This document shows, one piece after another, positions 9,757 to 18,350 of a stretch of 64,000 bases of DNA. The DNA comes from Streptomyces sp. NBC_00510. GTDB taxonomy: Bacteria > Actinomycetota > Actinomycetes > Streptomycetales > Streptomycetaceae. The translations under genes were made by a program, and so were the position numbers. The stretch is from the NCBI GenBank assembly GCA_036013505.1, contig CP107851.1, positions 2,356,001 to 2,420,000 on the forward strand, read 5' to 3'. Position 1 is the stretch's first letter. Each line of letters opens with the position of its first letter. A model generated the notes under the pieces. It did not search any database. It saw only the letters and a program-made list of their open reading frames with translations, and was not told where the DNA came from.

Positions 9757-10854
9757 TTACATCATGGAGCGTCGCAGCATGCGCGCAGGGACATCCGCTA
9801 GGATCGGTGGCTCTCGGTCCCCGGAATAGCAGAAGTAGAGTTCCTGCCGGGCTCGGGTGGTCATGACGTAGTAGCGCATCCGTAATTCGGCTGCCGTCGG
9901 ATCACCGCTGTCGATATGGGTGTCCGGTACAATCACCGTGTCGAATTCCAGGCCCTTCACGCTGGCACGGTTGATTATGCTGATACCCTTTTTTCCGGGG
10001 GTCAGTGTCCGGTAGGGGCCTTCGGGTGCGTTGCCGATGTACATCTGCGCTTGCAGGTCGTGCGGGGGACGGCTGACCTCGGCGAAGAGTTCTGTTTGCG
10101 CGCGTGTGTGCCGCAGGATCACACCAATGCTGCGCCGGGGGTAGGCCGTCGCGTAGGCGGACAGCCAACCTGCGAGCGGCTGCCTTCCGCCTGTGTGTCG
10201 TAGCAACTGCGGCACGGGGCCGTCGCGGTCTGGCAGCAGCGGTGGATCACCGTCGACGTGGAAGTGCCCGGCTAGTACGGCGACCGGCCGGCTGTTGCGC
10301 TGATTCACGGTGATCTCGTGACGGGTGGTGATGCTGCCCATCGCTTTTTCAATCTCCGCCAGTGTGGACTGGGTGTCCGTGATGCGCTGCTGCTCGTCCG
10401 CGAATACCGTCATGCGGATCCCGAGCACGCGGCAGAGTTGGAAGAACTGCTGCGGCAGGTCCTGCCCTTCGTCGACCACCAGTTGTTCCAGTTGGCCCAG
10501 TCCGACGCTCATGGCTGCACTCATCAGTTCTAGCCAGTCGAAGAGGCCGTCCTCTGTCCGGCCAGGCGCCGTGCCGGTCGCCCGTTGGTACCAATTGATC
10601 ACCCAGCGGTGGAATGTCAGTACCGGGACCGATGAACCCACCGCCACTGCGTCTGCCGCAAGCTGCTGGCGTAGCAGGTTGGATCTCGCCAGCAGCGCGG
10701 TGGAATGTCCCATGAGGTCCAGCAGTGCTGCCCGGTGTATGGCCAGCACGCTCTTCCCGGTGCCGGGTTGGCCGCTTACCAGGTGGTTGCTATCCGGTGC
10801 TAGAGATTCGAGCAGATCCTGCTGCGCGGGGGCCAGGTCGAGGAACCTAAGCAT
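9757..10854 (-). CDS. UvrD-like superfamily 1 helicase/ATPase
   Basis: A compact 365-aa SF1 protein. Walker A is VSGQPGTGKSVLAIH near residue 30. Walker B is LVVDEGQDLPQQFFQL. Motif III-like NQRNSRPVAVLAG follows, then motif V (SVKGLEFDTVIVPD) and motif VI (YYVMTTRARQELYF). It is much shorter than UvrD or PcrA, lacking most of the 1B/2B insertions. Its ATG at 10854 overlaps the TGA of the DUF1998 gene by one base (TGATG), so it is the third, coupled gene of the leftward DrmA-DrmB operon. It probably unwinds or remodels nucleic acid for that system; the substrate is unknown. Confidence 0.85.
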   Translation of the reverse strand: MLRFLDLAPAQQDLLESLAPDSNHLVSGQPGTGKSVLAIHRAALLDLMGHSTALLARSNLLRQQLAADAVAVGSSVPVLTFHRWVINWYQRATGTAPGRTEDGLFDWLELMSAAMSVGLGQLEQLVVDEGQDLPQQFFQLCRVLGIRMTVFADEQQRITDTQSTLAEIEKAMGSITTRHEITVNQRNSRPVAVLAGHFHVDGDPPLLPDRDGPVPQLLRHTGGRQPLAGWLSAYATAYPRRSIGVILRHTRAQTELFAEVSRPPHDLQAQMYIGNAPEGPYRTLTPGKKGISIINRASVKGLEFDTVIVPDTHIDSGDPTAAELRMRYYVMTTRARQELYFCYSGDREPPILADVPARMLRRSMM

Positions 10855-12779
10855 CACCTGAATCCGCCCTCGCTGATGCGGTATTCGCCCGAGGCGTTCA
10901 CGGCTTCCTCTTGGGCGGCTGCGACGACGGGTTCGAAGAAACCGGGGACACCGGCTCCGCCGACCACGAGCATCCGGTCGAGGAGCGCGTTGCCGGTCTC
11001 GCAGCTGGTCTCGGGCAGCAGAGCACAGGCGTGGCAGGCGGCGCGGTTGAGGTTGGCGTACCCCTGGCCGGTGTGTTCGGCGCACAGCGGGTCGGCTGAG
11101 CACCAGGCGGCCTGTTCGAGCAGACGCACCAAGGTTTCGGCAAGGAAGCCGGGTTCGCCCTGGCGGACGAGTCCTCCCATGGTGCCGTCGGTGTCTCCGG
11201 AGGCGGTGTAGATCAGCACCCCGCACTGGGCCTGGTTGGCGTCCTCATGGTGGCGTGGGCGGGCGTACACGCGTTCGCGCAGCGATGCGGTGCTGTATCC
11301 GGATTCGTAGGCGAGTTGTCGGATCAGCAGATGCGCGACGGTGTGCAGCAGGGGGTAGCGAGGGAGCAGGGCGGGACCGGTGATGGAGGCCAGGCGGTCC
11401 TTCTGGAAGGATCTTTCCAGGTCGCTGGCAAGGCCGGTGACCCGGTCGAGGACCTGCTTCTTTTGCTCCCATTGGGTGAGTAGTTCCTCGTCAAGGGTGA
11501 GGAAGATTCCTTCTCCGAATACTTCGATGGCCGGCAGCCAGCGGGCGCGCCGGGAGGTGTCGACGGGGACGAATTTCTGCTCGGGCGAGACGCGGGTGAA
11601 GCCTTGCAGGGCGCGCACTTCGCGTAGCCGGTCGGCGACGACGACGGTGGGGATGCGCGCCGCGAGTTGGGTCCAGGGGGCTCCGGCGGTCGGTCCGATT
11701 CCGAGTCCCACCGGTCGGATGACGAATTCCCGGGAGCGTTCGGGGGCGGGGGCGGTGAGGGCTGCCCATTCCTCCCAGCTGAGGTCGGGGTAGACCGGTG
11801 CGTCGCCGACCGGGCTGACCGGCCCGGTGCCTGCCGGATTGGGTGCGGGGTCGCCGAGGCGGCGGCCGGTCTCTTCCTCCAGCAGTGCCTGCATGAGCGC
11901 TTCGTCGGCTCCGGCCGCCTCTGCGATCATGTCGCGCAGAGCAGGTGCGCTCGGGCTGTCCAGCTGCTGGCACAGAGTCGGCCAGAATTCGTGGTTGCGG
12001 ACCCGGTCGGCTTCCTCGCTTTCCAGCAGGATGGGGGCCTGGGGAGTGGGGATGTCGAGAGCCGAGTGCATCACGGGGTAGTACACATTGCCGGCGGTGC
12101 GCTGGACGATCTGGACTTGTTCACGGCAGTCGACGCGCTCGTTGAACCGCTGCCAGGGGTTACGCCCTCCGCAGCGCAGGCCCTTGGAGCCGAGGATGTC
12201 GAGCAGGTCCCGGGAGGCGCCCTCGCACTCCTTGTTTCGGCAGCTGATCGAAAGGGCTTCGAGACCGGTTGTGCTCTCCTCCACGTGAAAGGTGAGCTGT
12301 TCCCGGTCCGGACAGCGGTCGCGCTCGGCCGGGGTGCGTTCGGAGTGGGCCCAGTACCACCAGTCGACGTCGCCGAGGTGTCCGTCCGGACAGATCGAGA
12401 CGAAGCGCATCGGGGCAAGTTTGCGCTGCGGTGAGCAGAAGGGGCATACGGGAGGGTGTCCGAAGCGTTCGTTGGCGATGCGCCATCGGGTCATGCGCCG
12501 ACAGGATCCGCAGAACAGCCAGCCGGGGAAGCGGACATACGCGGGTCCATGCGCATTCGGGACGTCGTAGTCGGCTACGGGGGCAGGGGGAGCGGCCCAC
12601 AGCCCGGTCGCACGGAGCTTGCTTTCCAACCGCGGTGAGGAGATCTGCTGCCGGTGTTTGGGGCGGGGCCAGTCCGCGATTCCGGCGGCGACGAAGGACT
12701 CTCCTTGGAGGTCGAGGATGGCTCCGACGCCGAAGGGCAGGACGGTCTGCGATTGCCGGACGCGGAGTTTGCGGTTCAT
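10854..12779 (-). CDS. drmB: DrmB-like DUF1998 protein
   Basis: 641 aa. The N-terminal part has a zinc-ribbon (CGSCRRMTRW and, further on, PPVCPFC) and SICPDGHLGDVDWWYWAH, a hallmark of the family. The C-terminal DUF1998 domain has HTVAHLLIRQLAYESGYS, GVLIYTASGDTDGTMGGLV and a cysteine cluster ending CHACALLPETSCETGNALLD. DUF1998 proteins are the DrmB partner of DrmA helicases in DISARM anti-phage systems. The start ATG overlaps the helicase stop as ATGA, indicating translational coupling and equal production with the upstream helicase. The family assignment is strong; the DISARM-like function is inferred from the pairing. Confidence 0.9.
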   Translation of the reverse strand: MNRKLRVRQSQTVLPFGVGAILDLQGESFVAAGIADWPRPKHRQQISSPRLESKLRATGLWAAPPAPVADYDVPNAHGPAYVRFPGWLFCGSCRRMTRWRIANERFGHPPVCPFCSPQRKLAPMRFVSICPDGHLGDVDWWYWAHSERTPAERDRCPDREQLTFHVEESTTGLEALSISCRNKECEGASRDLLDILGSKGLRCGGRNPWQRFNERVDCREQVQIVQRTAGNVYYPVMHSALDIPTPQAPILLESEEADRVRNHEFWPTLCQQLDSPSAPALRDMIAEAAGADEALMQALLEEETGRRLGDPAPNPAGTGPVSPVGDAPVYPDLSWEEWAALTAPAPERSREFVIRPVGLGIGPTAGAPWTQLAARIPTVVVADRLREVRALQGFTRVSPEQKFVPVDTSRRARWLPAIEVFGEGIFLTLDEELLTQWEQKKQVLDRVTGLASDLERSFQKDRLASITGPALLPRYPLLHTVAHLLIRQLAYESGYSTASLRERVYARPRHHEDANQAQCGVLIYTASGDTDGTMGGLVRQGEPGFLAETLVRLLEQAAWCSADPLCAEHTGQGYANLNRAACHACALLPETSCETGNALLDRMLVVGGAGVPGFFEPVVAAAQEEAVNASGEYRISEGGFR

Positions 12780-15700
12780 TCGCCGGCTCCCTTCACGATC
12801 ACCTGGCACTCCTGGTCGACGCTGCGCATGGAATGCGGTGTTGCCCACAGTCCGTCAGTGCGGCCGAAGTTGCCCAGGAGGTTTGTCTGCCCCTTGCCGA
12901 CGTTGCGGTAGTAGTAGTTCTTGCCATTGTCTTTGGCGTGCTGGGCATGCTCGCGCCATTGCCTGCGCAGGGCGGTGAGGTCGCGTTCGGCTGCGTCTGC
13001 CGAGGCGGGGTCGCAGCGTGCCACCCAGTCGGCGATCTTGGCGGCGGCATCGGCCAGCTCGGTGGGGTGGTCAAGGATCGCCCCCGCCTGGTTTTCGGCA
13101 GCGAGGCCGATCCCGTGGCGGACGAGGACCACCAGGGCCGCGTGCAAGGCGCGGCGGCGTGAGGGGATCGACCAGGGGGTGACGCTGGTGGGTTCCACAT
13201 GCTGGTAGAGGGCCTGGTGGTAGGTGTCGAAGGTTTCGTAGTGGGAGCGGTCTCGGGGGCGGGTGGAGTTCAGGAAGGTCACCACCAGCCCGGGGATGTT
13301 GTGCCGGCCGACCCGGCTGGTGGCCTGGATGTACTCGGCGGTGGCCTTGGGCTGGCCGAGCATCAGCATGAGGGCCAGGCGTTTCACGTCGACCCCGACG
13401 GAGAGCATGTTGGTGCAGACGAGGAAGGACACGCTACGCTCGTGGTCCCAGGGGCGCTCCAGGTCGTCGAGCAGCTTGGGTTGGTCTGAGCGGGCGAGGT
13501 TGCTGGTGAGTTCCTGAACCTCGCGCTCGGTGAGTTCCCGGTGGCTTCCTGGTTCGCCCATACCGGCGAGCTGGGCGGGGATGTCGTCGGCGGCGGCGGT
13601 TTTGGTCCGGCCCAGTTCGCGCAGGCTGTGGTGGTAGGCGACCAGCGTCCAGTAGTCGTCCCGGTGTTCTTGCGGCAGTTCGAGAGGGCCTTGCAGCAGG
13701 GCTGCCGCGGTGGCCACGGTGGCGCGGCCGGCGGTGTGGCCCTGTGCCATGACGCCCACGTAGCGACGGCCAGGGCTGTCGGTGTCCGGCTCCGCGAAGT
13801 ACGAGAAGCGGGCGTCGAGTCCCGCAGGCGGGAACAGCTGAACGTCGCGGCCATAGGTCTGGCGCACTTGCTCGCTGGCGCGGCGGATCGTGGCGGTGGA
13901 CGCGATGACCTTCGGTCCGGGGCCTTCTCCCCATGCGCACAGCTGGAGCACCGCGGCCTCGTACAGGCCCACCGTGGTACCCAGCGGGCCGGTCAGCAGG
14001 TGCAGCTCGTCCTGGATCACCAGGGAGGGGCGGCGGTGCCCCTGGTTCCCGAACAGGCTCCTGGCTTCGGGGACCCAGGCCAGACGGGCGAATTTATCGA
14101 CGGTACCCAGCAGGAACGTCGGGGGGTGGTCGTAGATGTGTTGGTCGACGACGGACACCGGCAGCACATGGTGGAACCGGCAGTTATCACGGGGGCAGAA
14201 GAACTTGAAGGAATCCTCTTTGGCCTGTACGCCGTAGTCCTCGATCTGGGGGGACTTCGAGGCTGGCAGCAGCCGCGTGCCGCACCAGGGGCAGCGGTCG
14301 AGGATGAACACGTCCTCGGGGCGCTGAGCGGCGCGTTGGTCTTCGAACGCCCGCCGGGCTTCCTCGTAGGTGTTGGGGGATGTGGTCATGCCCACCCACA
14401 GGCCGATGGAGAAGGGCTCCCGGCCCAGCAGGGGCTCCGGTGCCTTGGACGCTTCTTCCGGGGTGAGCCCGACGGGGTCCCGCAGGTACTCCAGGGCGCA
14501 CACGGTGGTGGCCGCGCGCTGGAACTGCTGGGTGGTCAGCAGGCTCAGCGTGTAGCGGCTGATCACGGTGGTCCCGCCACCCGCCCTGCCGTACCGCAGT
14601 CGACGCAGCAGCATCTCGAAGCTGGCGAGCAGCAGGTACGCCTCCGTCTTGCCACCACCAGCGGGGAACCAGATCAGGTCCACTACCTCACGGTCGGGGT
14701 GCGTCTCGTCGATAAGCCCCTGGGCCGCGAGCAGGAAGAACCCCAGCTGGAAGGGATACCAGGCCGCGTCCGCAGCAGGTTCCGGGTCCTTCGGGACGGC
14801 ATCGGTGCGCCGGCGGCGCTCGCCAGCGAGGTCCTTCTTCATATGCCGCATCTGCAGGGCCATGGCTCGATTGGCCAGCCGGAACGCTTGCAGCTCCGTG
14901 CTGTTGTCGTCCCGGCAGAGTGCGTCAATCCCTGCTTCTATGCGTTCCACGGCGATGCGGATGCGCTCCAGGATCCGATGGGCAGCCGCCTGGCCCACAG
15001 GAGGGACATCGATTTCGCATTGCCGTTCGCACCAGTCTCGGTAGCCACGGGTGAAATCACGCAGCTCCGCGCGCAGCTCGGCGGCGGATACGGCAGGGTC
15101 GCCGAGGTGCGCGAGCGTGAGGACCGGGGAGTCGGAGGCGCCTGCGGCCTGTACGCCTGGTACTTCCGCCTCCGGCATGACCTGGGTACGCACCTTGGCG
15201 ATCGTCCCGTTAGCTTTATCCTCCTCCACGGCACAGCCGTGGCCCACCGCGTGGGTCACCACGTGGCGGTACTGCAGTCGCAGTTCCTGCTCCTCAAGGT
15301 CCCGGCTGGTGAGTCGGACGCTGGGGTAGGGAAGAAAGGTGCCGCCGACGGGCTCGACCTCCAGTGACACCTGGAAGAGCATGTCGTCCCACTGCGGCTG
15401 GGGGCGCTTTCCTGGGACCGGCTCAGGAGCGAAGGCGCTGTTCACCAGGGCGACGGTGACAAGATTGCCATTGCCGAAGGGCCGCCAGCGCAGCCGGACC
15501 TCTGCCCGGCCGCCGAACACCTTGACGTCGGTCTGCCCGATCTTGACGGGAACCGATACGGCCAGCAAGGGTTCCCGCCGCCAGTGCCGAGGTCCCTGGC
15601 CTCGGACTGTGATGTACCGGGCGGCTTGGCAGACCAGGATCAGTTCCTCGGCGTCGGTGAAGACCGAGAGGCCCAGGGAGGATGGCAGCCAGGCGTTGGA

Positions 15701-15934
15701 CTCTGGCACCGGGTCGTCGGCGAACCGGGTTTCCTCCGTCTCGCTCTCCGCGCGGAGCGGATCGGGCTCCTCGTGGGTTTCGGCCAGCCGCCGTTGCAGA
15801 TCGCTGTCCTGCGGGTACAGCGTGCCCATCAGATACCGGCGGTCAGGAGGTGCGGTGATCTCCTCCGTCTCACCGTTCGCAGGTCCGACCAGCTGCCGTC
15901 GCAGATAATCGATAAGGTCCCTACGCGCGTCCAT
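12776..15934 (-). CDS. drmA: DrmA-like superfamily 2 helicase
   Basis: 1052 aa. The N-terminal half is family-specific (starts MDARRDLIDYLRRQL). Helicase domain 1 has Walker A IWFPAGGGKTEAYL, motif II VIQDELHLLTGPLG (DELH) and motif III IASTATIRRA. A small zinc-finger insert (CPWCGT, later CPRDNC) lies between. Domain 2 has LVCTNMLSVGVDVKRLALM and the motif VI stretch YIQATSRVGRHNIPGLVV. This layout matches DrmA. The ATG at 15934 follows GGGGAGGG by few bases. It heads the leftward operon, and its promoter region is shared with the divergent sigma-factor gene. No DrmC, DrmD or methyltransferase gene is nearby. Confidence 0.9.
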   Translation of the reverse strand: MDARRDLIDYLRRQLVGPANGETEEITAPPDRRYLMGTLYPQDSDLQRRLAETHEEPDPLRAESETEETRFADDPVPESNAWLPSSLGLSVFTDAEELILVCQAARYITVRGQGPRHWRREPLLAVSVPVKIGQTDVKVFGGRAEVRLRWRPFGNGNLVTVALVNSAFAPEPVPGKRPQPQWDDMLFQVSLEVEPVGGTFLPYPSVRLTSRDLEEQELRLQYRHVVTHAVGHGCAVEEDKANGTIAKVRTQVMPEAEVPGVQAAGASDSPVLTLAHLGDPAVSAAELRAELRDFTRGYRDWCERQCEIDVPPVGQAAAHRILERIRIAVERIEAGIDALCRDDNSTELQAFRLANRAMALQMRHMKKDLAGERRRRTDAVPKDPEPAADAAWYPFQLGFFLLAAQGLIDETHPDREVVDLIWFPAGGGKTEAYLLLASFEMLLRRLRYGRAGGGTTVISRYTLSLLTTQQFQRAATTVCALEYLRDPVGLTPEEASKAPEPLLGREPFSIGLWVGMTTSPNTYEEARRAFEDQRAAQRPEDVFILDRCPWCGTRLLPASKSPQIEDYGVQAKEDSFKFFCPRDNCRFHHVLPVSVVDQHIYDHPPTFLLGTVDKFARLAWVPEARSLFGNQGHRRPSLVIQDELHLLTGPLGTTVGLYEAAVLQLCAWGEGPGPKVIASTATIRRASEQVRQTYGRDVQLFPPAGLDARFSYFAEPDTDSPGRRYVGVMAQGHTAGRATVATAAALLQGPLELPQEHRDDYWTLVAYHHSLRELGRTKTAAADDIPAQLAGMGEPGSHRELTEREVQELTSNLARSDQPKLLDDLERPWDHERSVSFLVCTNMLSVGVDVKRLALMLMLGQPKATAEYIQATSRVGRHNIPGLVVTFLNSTRPRDRSHYETFDTYHQALYQHVEPTSVTPWSIPSRRRALHAALVVLVRHGIGLAAENQAGAILDHPTELADAAAKIADWVARCDPASADAAERDLTALRRQWREHAQHAKDNGKNYYYRNVGKGQTNLLGNFGRTDGLWATPHSMRSVDQECQVIVKGAGE

Positions 15935-16097
15935 GCATCCCTCCCCGCGTGTGCCGCAGCGTGTCCCCCGGGCCAGAGGGGCGAGGCACTTCCTGCGGGC
16001 AATCGTGATCGTAGCAACGCACGTCCCAGGGACTGTCAAAGACAGCGATTCTGCACGAACGGGGCTCTTGTCAGTGCCGCGTGGCACAGTCTCTTTC
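15935..16097. promoter_or_regulatory. Divergent promoter region between drmA-like and sigma-factor genes
   Basis: 163 bases serve both directions. For the leftward operon, TTGACA (minus strand, 16039-16034) is followed after 20 bases by TACGAT (16013-16008), a usable but long-spaced sigma-70-type pair. Two short inverted repeats could be operators: ctgtcaaagacag (16033-16045) and gtgccgcgtggcac just before the sigma-factor start. No Shine-Dalgarno is obvious before ATG 16098, so the sigma-factor mRNA may be nearly leaderless. Confidence 0.4.
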
Positions 16098-17693
16098 ATG
16101 TCAACTGCTGCTCCCGGCATAACAGGCAACCGAGCACCCGGCATGCGCGAGACCATGAGCCAGCTGCTGCAGCGATTCCAGTCCTCGGCCGTCGACGGGA
16201 AGGTGCCGTGGGCCGAGTACGAAGCAGCTACCTCACAGCTGGGGCTCGACGAGGCGGCACGACAGCGCTTCAGCGCGGCGCTTGGGCAGTTGGGTCTGCA
16301 GGTCTCCCCTGCTCCGCGGCCCGCACCAGCACTGGTGCCGCATGCCCGCTCCGACGCCGAGACGACGGACGGCCCGCATCGGGCCGGCCGTGCAGAGCGC
16401 GTGATGGGGCTCGTGCAGCGGTGCTCGGCAGACGGCAGAGTCACCGAAGAGCAGCTGCGCCGCCTCGCTGTCCTCTGCGGTCTCACGGAGGGAGAGGCGA
16501 AGGAGCTCCCGGCTGTCGTTCGTCGAGCGGGCATCGCCATCGTGCAATCGGACGAGCATGACCCGGCTCCTACTGATCAGAATGCTGATGCCATCCCGCC
16601 GAGGCCGGACAGCTCCTTGACCCGTGCAATGTCCTGGACCGAGTCGGACCTTGATGGGGCCATTGCCGCCGCGCACCGCCTTCTTGACGAAGACACCCGC
16701 AACCCGCGTCCGCAGAAGCGGCTGCTGCGCGCGGAAGAGGAAGTCGGGCTGAGCGTCCTGCTGCGCGGCGGCGTGGACCAGATGGATATCGAACCGGAGG
16801 ATGAGCTGTTCGCGCAGCTCCCGACCCATCACATCCGCCGCCGTGCCAGGGATGCGTTCGTGCTCCACAATCAGGGGCTCGTCCGTGACATGGTCAAGAA
16901 ATACTTGGACCAGGGCCTGGAGCAGGACGATCTTGAGCAGCACGGGTTCGCCAAGCTGATGCACGCCGCGTGCAAGTTCGATGCCAGGAAAGGCTTCAAG
17001 TTCTCCACCTACGCGACCCACTGGGTGCAACAAGCGCTCCAGCGCGCCATCGCGGACGAAGGCGCCGTGATCCGTATCCCAGTTCACATGCACCAGACCG
17101 TACGGAAGGTTGCCGCTGCAGAGTCACGCTTCCGTACAGAAGGCCGCGCAACCACAGCTGCCGCGATCGCCATCGCGTGCGGCCTTGAAGTCACCGACGT
17201 CGACAAAGTACGCAAAATCAGCCGGGTCACGGACTCCCTCGACCGCGTCATCGGGGACGGCACCCATCTCGGCGAACTCCTCGGCGTCTCCCGGCCCGCC
17301 CCAGGACCGGAAGACGTGCTCCGTCACAAGATGTCGCGCGAATGCGTCGATCAGCTTCTCGCACGCCGGACGGAGCGCGAGGCGGACATCGTCCGGCGCC
17401 GCCTGGGCCTCATCGACGATGAAGTCCAGACCCTGGAAGACATCGGCAAGGAGTACGGGGTAACCCGCGAACGAATCCGGCAGCTTGAAGCCCGTGCGTT
17501 CAAACGGCTACGGGAAGAGCTGGCGCCGCCACCTTCGCCAGAACCTCCAGCGACACCTGCGCCCGCCACCGAGACCGAGCCCGCTGGGGCGGACTCGTCG
17601 CTCCCTGCGCCGGGTGATGATCAGCGCGAAGACAAGCCGTCGGTGCCTACTGCTCCCAAGCCATATGTGCAACCCTCGCTGTTCACCGAGTAA
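16098..17693 (+). CDS. RpoD-like RNA polymerase sigma factor in a defence-type locus
   Basis: 531 aa. Two short related segments at the N-terminus (about residues 20-75 and 100-150, each ending LGLQV or AGIAIV) resemble sigma region 1.1 repeats. Region 2 is clear: HNQGLVRDMVKKY, LEQDDLEQHGFAKLMHA, and FKFSTYATHWVQQALQRAIA. Region 3 follows IRIPVHM. Region 4 has READIVRRRLGL and EYGVTRERIRQLEARAFKRL, the -35 recognition helix. A Pro-rich tail ends SLFTE. It should direct RNA polymerase to its own set of promoters. It is divergent from the DrmA-DrmB operon and upstream of the DUF4365 gene, so it may control them. ATG 16098 is preferred to the upstream in-frame start at 15933, which would run into the drmA-like gene. 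Confidence 0.85.
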   Translation: MSTAAPGITGNRAPGMRETMSQLLQRFQSSAVDGKVPWAEYEAATSQLGLDEAARQRFSAALGQLGLQVSPAPRPAPALVPHARSDAETTDGPHRAGRAERVMGLVQRCSADGRVTEEQLRRLAVLCGLTEGEAKELPAVVRRAGIAIVQSDEHDPAPTDQNADAIPPRPDSSLTRAMSWTESDLDGAIAAAHRLLDEDTRNPRPQKRLLRAEEEVGLSVLLRGGVDQMDIEPEDELFAQLPTHHIRRRARDAFVLHNQGLVRDMVKKYLDQGLEQDDLEQHGFAKLMHAACKFDARKGFKFSTYATHWVQQALQRAIADEGAVIRIPVHMHQTVRKVAAAESRFRTEGRATTAAAIAIACGLEVTDVDKVRKISRVTDSLDRVIGDGTHLGELLGVSRPAPGPEDVLRHKMSRECVDQLLARRTEREADIVRRRLGLIDDEVQTLEDIGKEYGVTRERIRQLEARAFKRLREELAPPPSPEPPATPAPATETEPAGADSSLPAPGDDQREDKPSVPTAPKPYVQPSLFTE

Positions 17694-17846
17694 ACCGCCC
17701 GACAGCAGGCCCTTCCTAAGCGCCGTTGCCGGTTGACTTCCACCGTTCCACGGGGCGCGCCGCGCTGGACTCGATACCCTGACCGATCGGAGTTCATCAC
17801 AGCATTCCGGGGCCGGTACCGCCCGGGTCGCTCTGCGGACGGGGAT

Positions 17847-18350
17847 ATGGAACACAACAACCACCAGGGGTGGTTCGGGGAAGCCTTCGTCGGCGTCCTG
17901 GCCGCCGCTGCTGGTCTGCAGCACGCGAAGCCCCAGCCCGATCTCGGGATCGACCTGGAGGTGCGACGCGACGACCCCGACCCATCCATCGACGCTCGGA
18001 TCGATCTCCAAATTAAGACCCAACGGGTCCCGGATCCCTCCAGCTTGGGCGAGGGCATCACGGTGCGGCTCGAGGCGCACCAGTACCGCCGACTCATCGG
18101 GATACGCCAGGTGCCGGCCTTCCTCATCGCCGTCGTGGTCCCGCAAAAGCCCGCTTACTACACCAATGCCTCTGAACAGTCACTCCAGTTGAAACACAGC
18201 GCCTACTGGGTCTCACTCGCGCACGACCCCTACCCGCTGGACGGAAATCAACAGCGCGTCAGCGTGACAGTCCCCAGCAAGAACCTGCTCACCACCACAG
18301 CCATCCACGAACTCCTCGATAACGGCGCCCCCTCTGGAGCTGCTCTGTGA
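17847..18350 (+). CDS. DUF4365 nuclease-like protein
   Basis: 167 aa from ATG 17847 (MEHNNHQGWFGEAFVGVLAA). The opening E/G...FGE...A segment, then PDLGIDLEVRR and ARIDLQIKTQR, give the D...QxK pattern of PD-(D/E)XK nucleases seen in DUF4365 proteins. These are often found in defence loci; catalytic activity is inferred. Its TGA overlaps the next gene's GTG (GTGA), so the two are translated together. An upstream in-frame start at 17733 would add 38 residues without family similarity. Confidence 0.7.
   Translation: MEHNNHQGWFGEAFVGVLAAAAGLQHAKPQPDLGIDLEVRRDDPDPSIDARIDLQIKTQRVPDPSSLGEGITVRLEAHQYRRLIGIRQVPAFLIAVVVPQKPAYYTNASEQSLQLKHSAYWVSLAHDPYPLDGNQQRVSVTVPSKNLLTTTAIHELLDNGAPSGAAL

Noticed and set aside
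13541..15367. 608-codon open frame on the plus strand inside the DrmA-like gene
   Set aside because: It is antisense to a well-supported helicase; such shadows are expected at this GC content and the translation has no family features.
9757..15934. Calling the locus a complete DISARM system
   Set aside because: No DNA methyltransferase, no phospholipase-D DrmC and no DrmD or DrmE gene nearby; only the DrmA-DrmB core is supported.
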